The notes under the pieces were generated by a model that saw only the letters and a list, made by a program, of their open reading frames with translations, was not told the DNA's origin and did no database searches. Source: Gambelia wislizenii (taxonomy: Eukaryota; Chordata; Lepidosauria; Squamata; Crotaphytidae). Taken from it: DNA of 64,000 bases. The translations under genes were made by a program, and so were the position numbers. Below, piece after piece: positions 56,701 through 63,766 of the stretch (position 1 is the first letter of the stretch; each line of letters opens with the position of its first letter). The stretch lies in the NCBI GenBank assembly GCA_030847615.1, contig JAUMIR010000005.1, positions 242,520,645-242,584,644 on the forward strand, in the 5' to 3' direction.

Positions 56701-57883
56701 ACATTTTGGAGAATTTGGGACAAGAAACATACTCTAGTTGAAAGCCAAACAGATTTTGCACAGTGTTGATTATCTGGCCCTTATGTCAACTATGAAACAA
56801 CTGTGCCCTTATTGCTGGGCTGTGCACAATGTTATTTGGCTGGCTCTTGTCAGTCAGGAAGTCAGCATCACATTCAGTTCTGAGTTCATCATTTTAAATA
56901 GTGGAGAAGCTTTCAGAAATGCTGACCAGATGTTGGAACGGATTAGGACGTCATGGGGACTGGAAAGCTGAATAAAATACGGTGCTTGAAGCATGGTGGG
57001 ATGCTTTCAATTTGTACATAGGCTGTATATATGGTGTTTCAGAGTTAAAACTGGAGTAGAGCAGGGTTTGTCCTGCAGGTGAAAAACACCCTTTGAAGGT
57101 ATGTCTCCTCCCTTATTCAGAAGGGAAATTAATAGGAATTTGTAGGGACTAGGGGCAAGTCTACAACAGATGTGTCTAGGTTATAAGCAGATTACTCATT
57201 TTTGAAGTAATTTACACACAGAAGTTGATTGAGAAAATAAACATGAAGAATCCAAAAACATTACTGATTTTTAAGATTATTTCAGAACTAACTATTGCTC
57301 ATAATCTTCAACAGCAGGCTGGAGCGATTCTTCTCAGGTGAGCAGCCCAGAACGTGACAGTGAGGCCTTTAACAGTGGGGATTCTGGGCAGGGTGACTCC
57401 CGCAGCATTACTCCTGTTGATATGCCAGTGACAAGCCAAGCAGCTACCATCCTACCTGTGCACGTCTATCCTCTTCCGCAGCAGATGAGAGTTGCCTTCT
57501 CTGCTGCTAGAACTTCTAACTTGGCTCCTGGAACTCTAGATCAGCCCATCGTTTTTGACCTCCTGTTAAACAACCTTGGTGAAACCTTTGATATTCAACT
57601 TGGTAGGTTTAATTGTCCTGTCAATGGTACTTATGTGTTCATATTCCATATGCTGAAGCTGGCTGTGAATGTTCCACTGTATGTAAACCTCATGAAAAAT
57701 GAAGAGGTTTTAGTATCTGCATATGCCAATGATGGTGCTCCCGATCATGAGACTGCTAGTAATCATGCAGTCCTACAGCTTTTTCAAGGAGACCAGATTT
57801 GGCTACGCCTCCATAGAGGAGCTATTTATGGAAGTAGCTGGAAATATTCTACATTCTCAGGATACCTTCTGTATCAAGACTGA
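15077..57883 (+). CDS. CAPRIN2: Caprin-2 (RNA granule protein 140), spliced, C1q-containing isoform
   Basis: Coding exons by splice sites and phase: 15077-15328 (exon from 15063), 16259-16321, 20226-20312, 21065-21303, 22294-22376, 24027-24218, 24963-25006, 27057-27776, 30095-30136, 30446-30562, 31979-32110, 32323-32398, 33895-33947, 37158-37256, 41999-42112, 42635-42787, 43071-43254, 46558-46743, 52328-52428, 53200-53263, 57315-57883. The sum is about 1189 residues. Order: Caprin coiled-coil region (about 55-320, with AYETYIDNGLICLKHKIRNI and WDLLEGSEKA), KPW repeats (about 321-560), conserved LQDLMTQIQGTYNFMQ block (642-657), Ser/Pro-rich part, RG-rich part (about 920-1000), C1q domain (about 1060-1189, ending SGYLLYQD). 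Caprin-2 is a cytoplasmic RNA-granule protein that represses translation. Its C1q domain is known to trimerise and to act in Wnt co-receptor signalling. Exons 10 and 11 are the least certain. CAPRIN1 is excluded by the C1q domain. Confidence 0.93.
18766..18836 (-). mobile_element. SINE/Bov-B tail fragment in intron 3
   Basis: The stretch gccaagttggctttgactca followed by tgatgaccttatgaatga resembles the reversed Bov-B-type SINE tail. Only about 70 bp remain. Confidence 0.45.
20743..20880. repeat. (ATC)n microsatellite with attached LINE-like tail
   Basis: About a dozen ATC units, with one interruption, followed by ttatttctatagcgctatca and a conserved-looking stretch (ggtgctttacaagaaa) that resembles L2-type 3' ends. 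Lies in intron 4 of CAPRIN2. Confidence 0.5.
22525..22640. mobile_element. hAT-like MITE fragment in intron 6
   Basis: Words ggcccttcagatgttacc and gactgctgggagttgaagtc match a common reptile hAT-type MITE. Ends not resolved. Confidence 0.4.
22830..23540. mobile_element. TA-flanked MITE carrying a GC-rich higher-order minisatellite
   Basis: Ends are CAGTTGCCCCTCC and GGGATGACTG, both next to TA. Terminal parts carry ttcacattcgcgg in both orientations. Between them, GGAGGGGTGGGGAG recurs at 22966, 23062, 23139, 23235, 23312 and 23408, that is with spacings 96, 77, 96, 77 and 96. The two unit types (long with gaggcagcgaagggcttctg, short with cgaggaagcccttcggtg) alternate as a 173-bp higher-order repeat. 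Long open frames across it on both strands are by-products of base composition. Lies in intron 6 of CAPRIN2. Confidence 0.85.
25450..25545. repeat. Small palindromic AT-rich repeat in intron 8
   Basis: gatttaaatcagtgatttaa followed by further atttaaatca-type words; likely a degraded nonautonomous DNA transposon end. Family not certain. Confidence 0.35.
27057..27776 (+). other. CAPRIN2: CAPRIN2 exon 9: KPW degenerate repeat region
   Basis: This 720-nt, phase-0 exon encodes about 240 residues that are hydrophilic, Lys/Glu/Gln-rich and likely disordered. A tryptophan motif (K/R-P-W, or variants KSW, KTW and RVW) returns roughly every 20 residues, each time followed by a short linker with EE and QKQ: SKPWEIE, PKSWEM, SRPWEAPVKEE, SKPWVTQV, SKPWVTKVKEEQ, TKPWLSKAKEE, SKTWIAQAR, VKPWSSCVREE, AKPWIAQIGEE, PRVWETSEG. 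No function for this region is shown by the sequence. Confidence 0.9.
28148..28412. mobile_element. Tigger-like MITE (divergent) in intron 9
   Basis: TA-flanked; CAGTCTGACCCCC at the left and GGGGTCTGACTG at the right are perfect inverted termini. The inside (tatccgcagtttcagttatc) is of the Tigger class. Confidence 0.8.
29008..29300. mobile_element. Tigger-like MITE end with GC-rich 60-bp tandem repeat
   Basis: Starts CAGTCGTCCCTTCACATTCG after TA. An inner palindrome (ttcacattcgcgggggtt ... cctccgcgaatgtgaa) brings both termini together. Then cttcagaagccc returns at about 29159, 29219 and 29280, a 60-61-bp tandem unit. The right terminus is not recognisable. Lies in intron 9. Confidence 0.65.
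29712..29775 (+). mobile_element. L2 LINE 3'-end fragment
   Basis: gcagaggggcgggatagaaa followed by an ATT-rich tail is the L2 3' end in forward orientation. Confidence 0.55.
30095..30562 (+). other. CAPRIN2: Candidate CAPRIN2 exons 10 and 11, possibly alternative
   Basis: Two short exons, 30095-30136 (42 nt, RRERRLKLESDMKQ) and 30446-30562 (117 nt, Lys/Ser/Gln-rich), have AG acceptors and GT donors. Both start and end in phase 0, so either can be skipped without a frame change. As I recall the human protein, the sequence goes from the end of exon 9 directly to the equivalent of exon 12 (KPVHQP). They may therefore be lineage-specific, optional or false. Confidence 0.55.
30812..30875 (-). 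mobile_element. CR1 LINE 3'-end fragment
   Basis: tagaatcatagaattggaag followed by agaccacaaggggcatccag is the reversed CR1 terminus. About 64 bp remain, in intron 11. Confidence 0.8.
30990..31212 (-). mobile_element. tRNA-derived SINE (Sauria-type) with Bov-B-like tail
   Basis: On the minus strand the head (agccagcgtgatgtagtgat) carries an A-box-like part and a B-box (gggttcaaatcc). The body (tgggtaagtcacactccctc) follows, and the tail ends in agtcgccataagttagaaat and ACA-rich sequence. A second copy lies at 50393 on the plus strand. Confidence 0.85.
31491..31878. mobile_element. hAT-like MITE in intron 11
   Basis: 388 bp with imperfect inverted termini (CAGAGGTTGGCAAAG / CAAGGTTGAGCAAC). 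Flanks CTGTAACC and CTTTAAAC match in six of eight bases, as expected for an old hAT insertion. Confidence 0.55.
31979..32398 (+). other. CAPRIN2: CAPRIN2 exons 12-13: conserved block with G3BP-type motif
   Basis: Exon 12 (31979-32110) ends in DPVLRREKLQDLMTQIQG and TYNFMQ (Tyr653, Phe655); exon 13 (32323-32398) begins ESLLDFDKP. In Caprin-1 the corresponding YNFIQ/LDF segment is the short linear motif that binds the NTF2-like domain of G3BP1. Conservation here suggests, but does not prove, that this Caprin-2 keeps that contact. The motif is split by an intron between Gln657 and Glu658. Confidence 0.75.
35464..35869. mobile_element. Tigger-like MITE with about 86-bp internal tandem repeat
   Basis: Termini tagtaggacccccgta and gcgggggtgctactg are inverted repeats next to TA. 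Inside, three units of about 85-86 bp each carry a ccattcc.gccatgg part and ggagaagggagg. Lies in intron 14. Confidence 0.75.
37430..39425 (+). mobile_element. DIRS-type (tyrosine recombinase) retrotransposon, copy A, decayed and interrupted by CR1
   Basis: Near 39315-39425 the plus strand reads RAAT*VGLVHLQNITKCTS and continues to LQQ..., which fits the C-terminal end of the DIRS recombinase (pattern RAATW....TF.KHY). Positions 37430-37545 resemble a DIRS inverted terminal repeat (gagagtggactg, then atcacccaggaaagacaa), related to 40445-40520 and, reversed, to 50845-50945. The reverse transcriptase is not recognisable, so much is deleted or eroded. CR1 (38412-38818) inserted later. Stops in every frame show it is inactive. 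Lies in intron 15 of CAPRIN2. Confidence 0.6.
38412..38818 (+). mobile_element. CR1 LINE 3' end, 5'-truncated
   Basis: One open frame of 130 residues with the CR1 hallmark MPYEERLRELGMFSLEKSR and the NWNTLP-like QKWNTLPHNVV, then the 3' end cttccaactctatgattcta. Orientation is the same as CAPRIN2. The ORF2 core is absent, so it is a typical 5'-truncated copy. Confidence 0.9.
40445..40520 (+). repeat. DIRS-type terminal-repeat fragment
   Basis: gaagcatccaggagagtgga followed by tatcactgcccagaagaaac matches the terminal sequence of the DIRS copies at 37430 and 50845. It may be the distal end of copy A. Confidence 0.45.
41338..41586. mobile_element. Tigger-like MITE (second family) in intron 15
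   Basis: The start caagtatcccttatctgaaa and the end agataagggatactcaacct are inverted termini; TA follows at the right. The inside (cagaagtgtttcagattttg) is the same as a Tigger-related family known from mammals. Confidence 0.75.
43255..46557. other. CAPRIN2 intron 18, no gene; possible retrotransposon remains
   Basis: A 161-residue open stretch on the minus strand (43912-44397) and another (45142-45509) have a mixed Ser/Lys/Gln composition that resembles retrotransposon gag debris, perhaps DIRS. I cannot match either to a known domain, and both lack good start context. Confidence 0.35.
47113..47312. mobile_element. Tigger-like MITE with perfect 12-bp termini
   Basis: CAGTGGGCCCTC at the left and its exact reverse complement at the right, flanked by TA on both sides. 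200 bp in intron 19. Confidence 0.85.
47322..48370 (-). mobile_element. L2 LINE, 5'-truncated
   Basis: The minus strand gives two overlapping open segments. The first (47942-48364) has WMRKNKLILNPDKMEVLTV and LGVLLDSSLLMSNQVNAMV; the second (47497-47973) has NMAARLVSGVSRRQHITPVL and HWLPISFRAQYKVLV, then AFSAAAHRLRNGLP. These are the reverse transcriptase thumb and C-terminal part of L2 ORF2. The two frames differ by a shift near 47950. The 3' end is the taccccgcccctctgcaacg block with an AAT-rich tail at 47322-47345. Lies in intron 19. Confidence 0.9.
48640..50945 (+). mobile_element. DIRS-type retrotransposon, copy B: RNase H and tyrosine recombinase remnants
   Basis: Read in shifting plus-strand frames, the order is as in DIRS. 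RNase H: LLEWGAQCQGLSAQRVWSP (48.79 kb), VNWLEL (48.88 kb), VLVHMYNKVAKSYLLSQVG (48.95 kb). Linker: LYTSLIPFISSVLRKSRQEQ (49.31 kb). Recombinase: VILDFLQAGLDIDLKHKTRQ (49.66 kb), a SESSPLRSFC.....GSELASL stretch (49.90-49.97 kb) and an NWMSEGY-type block near 50.12 kb where WH.LDV is expected. Positions 50845-50945 look like the inverted terminal repeat. A SINE (50393-50626) has inserted. Many stops show that it is long dead. The first half (gag and reverse transcriptase) is not recognisable upstream; an L2 copy and a Tigger MITE occupy that area. Confidence 0.75.
50393..50626 (+). mobile_element. tRNA-derived SINE (Sauria-type) with Bov-B-like tail
   Basis: Head tatagtggcttgatgttgga with A-box, then the B-box ggttagaatcc, body cagcctcagaggacggcaaa and aacaaatcttgccaagaaaa, tail ending cacaacaacaacaaac. 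It sits within DIRS copy B. Confidence 0.9.
51622..51852 (-). mobile_element. Tigger-like MITE (copy d of AT-rich type), reverse orientation
   Basis: Starts CAGTTGTTCC after TA and ends GGGACAACTG. The inside (aataataatccaaaaagcaa) is that of the copies at 4095, 11805 and 12468. Confidence 0.8.
53264..55911. other. CAPRIN2 intron 21, nothing certain
   Basis: Large intron before the alternative terminal exon. One plus-strand stretch near 53.85-54.02 kb (REMFEAVLCAKSLEDAAA) reads like eroded coding sequence of an unknown mobile element. No domain could be assigned. Confidence 0.4.
55912..56060 (+). CDS. CAPRIN2: Alternative CAPRIN2 terminal exon, RG-rich, without C1q
   Basis: After a good acceptor (ctatgttttag) the frame set by exon 21 stays open for 49 codons to TAG at 56058. 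The encoded end is rich in Arg and Gly (GRAQGRTRGREYFRRREL). A polyadenylation signal AATAAA follows at 56135-56140. Splicing exon 21 (53263) to this exon would give an isoform of about 1049 residues ending in an RG-rich tail and lacking the C1q domain. RG-rich ends bind RNA in this family. Within it, CAG|GTAGAG at 55953 could also act as a donor and make a 42-nt in-frame cassette before the C1q exon. Neither isoform is proven. Confidence 0.7.
56135..56140 (+). terminator. CAPRIN2: Polyadenylation signal of the short isoform
   Basis: AATAAA 75 nt after the TAG of the alternative terminal exon. Confidence 0.65.
57315..57883 (+). other. CAPRIN2: CAPRIN2 last coding exon with C1q domain
   Basis: The exon encodes a Ser/Asp/Gly-rich linker (SSPERDSEAFNSGDSGQGDS) and then the complete C1q domain from about VAFSAARTSN to SGYLLYQD. 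Key aromatic and core positions are present: GRFNCPVNGTYVFIFH, LYVNLMKNEEV, LQLFQGDQIWLRL. The whole domain lies in one exon, as is usual for C1q/TNF-type domains. The acceptor is a tandem CAG|CAG, so the exon may start at 57315 or 57318, which adds or removes one residue. Confidence 0.92.
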
Positions 57884-57896
57884 ATATTACGTTTAC

Positions 57897-58192
57897 AATA
57901 AAGCTGCTCCAAACAGTTTGGTGAAGGATGGTGAAAGCTAGGAGAATAGTTTTGCACTGCATACTGACTGCTTAAAACACAACTCTGAAATATGGGTATG
58001 GTGATCTATCTTACAATGAGATAGAGTTGGGTCAGCACTGATGTGGCACTTTATCAGTTGTGATGTAGCCTTGATGATAAAGCTGTGAATGTTATGTTTG
58101 CACTTACTCTTGAACTGTAATTACCAGCTTAGTAAACTACTCAAAATTTGCCTCCAGACTAGGCTATCCACAATGCCTTGTGCCTAAATAAA
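57897..58192 (+). terminator. CAPRIN2: 3' UTR end with two polyadenylation signals
   Basis: AATAAA at 57897-57902 lies only 14 nt after the stop codon; a second at 58187-58192 is the more usual distance. Either could be used. Confidence 0.6.
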
Positions 58193-59329
58193 AGAAAATT
58201 AATATGCCTTAGTATCAGTGTCTGTACTACTGGAATAAATATGGGTATAAATGATCTTTGATATTGTCCATAAGGAAGAGTACATATATGTCTTGGTATG
58301 TAGAAAGCTCCAGTTGAAATGGAGAAAGTAGCAGTTGATGGAGATTTCTGTCTGAAATCCCTGGTCAAATGTGTCTGCTGTTGAAAGCTAAATAGAATAT
58401 TTTTCCATATTAAAAAGTTAGCCTTAAAGGATCAAAGCAAAGAGTTGAGATTTTTATAGGCCATTTCCCCACTACTTTTAGAATTATCAGGAAACAGACT
58501 TTTTTTTTTATGGGAATGCATGCTCAAAACATAACACTTAGCTACTGGAAATACTAGTACTTAATTAAACTAATTCTAGAAGCATTTTGATTCTTGTTAG
58601 AAGTCAGGCTCTTCACATGAGTCTTTCATTGTCTTTGGCAGCTTTGTTTCACTGACAGTGTTTTTTGTTAGTACTAGTACTGCTACTTAAGAGAAAGAAG
58701 ATCCTTATGGAACTCAGTGTCTAGGAAGATGGCAAGCTTCCTGCATTGGTTGTAATTTCTCTGTCCTCTTTTACTAATTTTCTAATTGCAAGTTTCTCAG
58801 ATCAATTTCTGCTCTGGTCTTTCAGCTCTTATATCTTAAGGCTGTATCTTAAGGCCCTAAATACTGGTTTGAGATAGAAGCAACATTCAGTTGTGTGATA
58901 AGACATGCTCTCTCTAGGAGAGGACAAGTACTTAAGTGCTTTCCTCCATCCTGCTAAAATCTGTTTAGGATTGCCAATAGCTTTCATGTGTAACTGATAA
59001 TCACAGCTGATGCACCTTCTAGTACAAGGGATACATTTTTACTGCATGTGTTAGAAAGGCCAGTGGAGCTGCCAGCCATGTGTCCCTATGGGGGAAAGTC
59101 TGGCTCCTTTTTTTCAGAATAAAAACTGTGTCTCCTAATGTTGTTAAAATCTGAATTAATCTTTAGAAATACTTTGCTCTATCAGTTTTCTGCTTTTATC
59201 TAATACAAGATTCACTTCTTGGACACTTTCTTGTAGGTTTCTTATTTAAGTAGCACTTGCCATTGGTAGCATCCACCCTTGCCTGGTTAAAACAAATGCC
59301 TAGCTCTTTAAGCCTCAAAGTGAAGTCCA

Positions 59330-59347
59330 TTTTAATAATAATAATTA

Positions 59348-59379
<32 letters not shown>

Positions 59380-59470
59380 TTTACCCTGCCCTTCTGCTAA
59401 AAACAATTGGGGTGGCTTCCAACAATTAAAACGCTACAATGCTGACTAAAATCCCTACGCACCACCCACC
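59330..59470 (-). mobile_element. L2 LINE 3' end with (ATT)n tail
   Basis: A long ATT run followed by taccctgcccttctgctaaa and caattggggtggcttccaac is the reversed L2 terminus. Confidence 0.65.
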
Positions 59471-59784
59471 CCCACCCTCCCCCATTTTCCTAAAACTAAC
59501 TGGGCAGTTTTATATTAGTAGTTGCTATTGCTGTTCAGAAATGAGAGGGTTAAAGCATTGTCATATGTGAGACATAAATCTTCTTGAAACCTTATTGGTG
59601 TTATATATTAGAATATCAACCTTTCACCGCAGAAAAGGAATTACATTAGGCCTAATGAGAGAACTCATTAGGATGTTATTAACCAATGTTTCTATAGTTT
59701 TCAGTGCATGCTTGGAAACTAGTGTTTGGTTTCCATACACTGCTCCAGATGAATTGTAGCATATCTCGACTTCAGCTAATCTGT

Positions 59785-59808
59785 AAGTAAGCAAGCAAGC
59801 AAGCAAGC
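59785..59808. repeat. (AAGC)n microsatellite
   Basis: Five to six units of a four-base repeat. Confidence 0.9.
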
Positions 59809-60485
59809 TACAAATTTAGCCATCTTTCTCCCCCCTCCCCCAATATAATGGGTTACTATTCAGAGTAGACAGATTCTATTGCTGATTTTTAAAATGTGTA
59901 TTCCAGATTAAAATGGAAGATTTGTGGCTCTCTATCAAGAATGTATTTGATGAACATTTAAACATGTAATTTTGAAATTTAGGATTGTTAATACAAATTG
60001 GATGGTTCTAAGTGTTAGGGTGACATTATTTGGAACAAAAAGATAAACCATTGGGCTGAATACATTTTGGAGTGCTGCAGCAGCTTTGACCAGCACAATG
60101 ATCAGCACTCAAGGATGTTACCAATAAGTAGTGAGTAGGCAAACTTGGTAAAAATAATATCCTTAATACAGAAACACAAGGTTATGCATTCTTTTAACAA
60201 TATGACATGCTGGGAGTTAAGGTTTTCTCATGGCAAAATTACTGTGGGGGAATGTAGAATAGAATAGGCCTATAATGTACAATATCATCGTCTTGACCTC
60301 CAGTATGACGTATTTATTCATTATGCTAAACAATGCTGGGTGAGTGATCCTTACACCTTTTAAAAGGTGAATCACTACTCCTGGAGGCTTTCAGAATAAA
60401 AGAAAAGTTGGGAGTACAAAAACAACCCTGGGGGCCTGCATAGAGCACAAGGACTGCACTTTGCCCACCCCATTCTACATAGTTT

Positions 60486-60581
60486 ATTGCTTCAGGAATG
60501 CCACGTTATTCTGCTTGCCTCCAAATAATGAAGATTGCTTCAGGAGTGCCACGTTATTCTGCTTGCCTCCAAATAATGAAG
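60486..60581. repeat. 48-bp tandem duplication
   Basis: ttgcttcagg at 60487 and 60535 begin two copies of 48 bp that differ at about one base (ggaatgcc / ggagtgcc). Confidence 0.9.
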
Positions 60582-61447
60582 AAGTTCAGCCTGTATTGGG
60601 TTGTTCCTATTTCATTCAAGCTAGGCTTTGCACATTAACCAGAATCTACTCCTGGTTTCTCCAGAACCACAGGGCTTTTGGCCACCTTAAGTTCCATGAT
60701 TTCTCTTTATCATTTCTTCCTTACATTTTATTTTATGCACTGTGCAAGAAAAGGGACCTTCACTGTTAATCCCCCCTTTGGTTACATGTTTATTGGATTC
60801 TTGCCTATCACAGCATCTGACAGGTGGTTTAAAGAAAAACACACTGTCCCCCAAGTTGTTTTCAAGGAATATTGTCTTGCTCAGCTTGAAGTTGTTGAGG
60901 CTGGAAAGCTTGAAGGAGCTGCACCATAGTATGAAACTCACCTGAACACCTTGGGGCTGTGCCAAGTCCAGAAGCAGGCATTTTGAAGGCAGAGCTATGC
61001 TTGCAAGTTTCAAAGTAAATAAGTAACCCACTTTAAATTTCTCTCCATCCACTGAAGAGAATGAACTGAGATAGTAAGCTGTTTTCTTCCTCTTCAAATA
61101 CCTGATCTCCTTGTTTCATCTTCATATCCCAGATCTCCTTGTTTCCTTCTCTTCTGTCTTGTACAGTGTGTCCTGTATCTTTTTCTATACAGTATTTTGT
61201 TTTGGTGGCTGATGATTCAATGACACTGAAAATTTTCCTTTTGAAGAGCTGTCCTCCAATTTGAGTGCCCTTCAGTCCAGTAAAACTCAGGATGAGAAAA
61301 GGTATGTGTTTGCAAAAGAAAAGTCTCTTCCCCAACTCCTTGGATCTTTTCTGTATGCATAATGAAAATCAGACAACCTTTAGAGAGCCAAGCTCACGAT
61401 TTTTTGACTGGTGAGTATAAATAAAACATAGGAGATTGTTGTTTGAT

Positions 61448-61650
61448 AAATGAAATTCATTTGATGAGTGGGTTGGCAAATGGTTTATTTAAAAAAAAAA
61501 TCTGAAGCAGTCCTGCTTCTAGGAAGCCCCAAAGGGGTATGTGCATGAAATGAAATTCATTTGATGAGTGGGTTGGCAAATGGTTTATTTAAAAAAAAAA
61601 ATCTGAAGCAGTCCTGCTTCTAGGAAGCCCCAAAGGGGTATGTGCATGAA
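61448..61650. repeat. About 100-bp tandem duplication
   Basis: Two copies starting aaatgaaattcatttgat at 61448 and 61548 run to cccaaaggggtatgtgcatg. The only difference I see is ten against eleven A in the internal A run. Confidence 0.95.
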
Positions 61651-62726
61651 GGCAACAGCCCATCCCTGTTTTGCTCCCAGCATCTGGCATTTATGTGGGG
61701 TGGGGGATTTCCATCTCCATCATAATTTTGGGTGGTGTTCATCATCTTGTTTTTTTCAGCTGAACCCCCTTCCCACTACCAAATAACTCTTTCCTTTTAT
61801 TAAGGTGCTCTAACTCTTTGATTTCTGTTTGGATTTATTTTTTTTCCAGTGGGAACAACTGCTGTATAGCAAATTCTAAAAGGATCTACACTAGTGATTA
61901 TTTGAAGCTGTTAATGATGCTGGCCGTTGCATTCTGATTTCTTTATAATTCTTGAATTTGCCTCTACATAATTGCTGCACTTTTAAATTGCACTAGTATT
62001 CACTTTACATTAAGAATCTGAGTTGCTATTTAAGTTCAAATTACCAGCATGAAGACACCTTTTGAGCCCTTTGGTGTACTTTTGTTTTACTACCTTGAAT
62101 ATTTTCTCATTTCCAAATGTTGCCACCTTATTGCTAATTTCTGATCATTGTATTATAAAGTACCAAATGCTGCTTCCCAAACAGGCTCTTGGAAGAATCT
62201 ATTGATTGCTTCTATCCATGGTGAGACATGTTCATTTATTTCTACTTAGCTGCTTATTGTTTAACCAGTTACTGATTTATAAGGAGGACCTGCCTCGTTA
62301 TCCTGTGATAAGTATCACTTGGATTCTGACTCCTTGGTTTGTCTCATGAGTACACCTTTGGTCAGCAACTGGGGAAAGGGGTTTTCCTTTTGCTATAATT
62401 TTCACCTAATATTTTTCTGTCTAGAGATTCTGACTGATTGCTTTTTCTCCCATAAGGTTAGCTTTTATTGCACTGTTAACATGGCAGAAAGAAACAATTC
62501 AGAATGTGTAGATATTAATATACTAACTAACACACATTTGTGGCCTACCGTCTCCTTTCTATTAAAGGATAACTGTATCCCCTTCATAATGTTACATACC
62601 ATTCCTGGTTTTCTTGTAACTCCTCTTGTGTTTTTTAAGTGGGAAATTTACTATCTTTTATGTGCAGCAACTTGCTGTACCTTTTTATTTAGCTCTTGTG
62701 CAAATATCACCCACTTCTACCTAGTA

Positions 62727-62951
62727 CAGTGAGCCCTTGGTATCCACTGGGGTTTGGTTCTAGGACCCCCCATGAATACCAAAATCCATGGATGTTCAAG
62801 TCTCATGGTATTCAGTGTCATAGTAAAATGGTGTCCCTTATATAAAATGATGAACAGCAAGGTTTGCTATTTGGATCCCCCCCCAAATATTTTAAAGCTG
62901 TGGTTGGTTGAATCCATGGATGCAGAACCTGTGGATACAGAGGGCCAACTG
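62727..62951 (+). mobile_element. Tigger-like MITE downstream of CAPRIN2
   Basis: Starts CAGTGAGCCC after TA, ends GGGCCAACTG. The inside (ggtttggttctaggaccccc, tcccttatataaaatga) is the family seen at 4095. Confidence 0.75.
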
Positions 62952-63766
62952 CACAACAGAACAATTAGAATGCAAACAGGCATTAGGAAAGGGGGGCATG
63001 TTCAGATTTCACTTCACTCTTCTTCAGAACAGCCAGTTATAGCTCAGGAAAAAACAGATACAAATTTCAGCCTAAATTTTGTGGGGGCTATGAACACACA
63101 ATAGTATTAATTTTTTACATTCTGACTATTGGTTGCTTCAGTTGTGCTATAGTTAGTCTTATTTCTTTGCTTTAAAGATATTTTATTAGTATTTTGTAAA
63201 ATCAGGAAGGCCCTCCCCCACCCCGTAGCTGGTTACATTGTTAAATTATTTGTAGTTCATCTGCTTACGAACATTTATCTCCCCTCTCTGTTCCCACTGA
63301 AGAATATTATTACTTAGCATCCTGAAGGTTTATGAAGATCTTTTTGTGAAGTCATCCACTGTTGGGGGGGAAATATTGCAAAACTTATCTAATGAGTTGA
63401 ATCAATAAAATAGTATTAAACTTGTCTATGTGTTTGCCTCTTTTTTTGAGTTTTGGTTGTAGTGTTATGAAGCAGAAATAGCAATTCATACTTTTCTGCA
63501 TGCTATTGAAAATAAACATTCTGAAGCAAAGCTCATTTCCTCTTGCCCTATATGAGTAATTGGCTTACTGTTTGAGTCACAGTAAAGGGGAAGAGACACC
63601 TATATTAAGAAATATATCCTGTCAGAGTGCTTCCCTATCAGAAAAATGTGTGCTGAATATCTAAACTTGGAATATGTTAGTGCTGTGGCATCTAAAATTT
63701 AGCTGCTGGTTCACATGTGTAAGAACTTCAGGTGGATGTTCTCCAATAAGGATTCATTTGCATGTA
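62952..63766. other. Intergenic, nothing recognised
   Basis: AT-rich sequence between two MITEs. An AATAAA at about 63403 has no gene attached. Confidence 0.5.

Larger units (their letters stand above)
58193..62726. other. Intergenic sequence downstream of CAPRIN2
   Basis: No gene recognised. It contains an L2 3' end, an AAGC microsatellite and two local duplications, listed separately. Reading frames here, up to 137 codons at 62319-62732, show no domain or splice context. Confidence 0.55.

Noticed and set aside
62319..62732. 137-codon frame downstream of CAPRIN2
   Set aside because: Cys/Phe-rich product typical of translated T-rich noncoding DNA; ends in a MITE; no domain.
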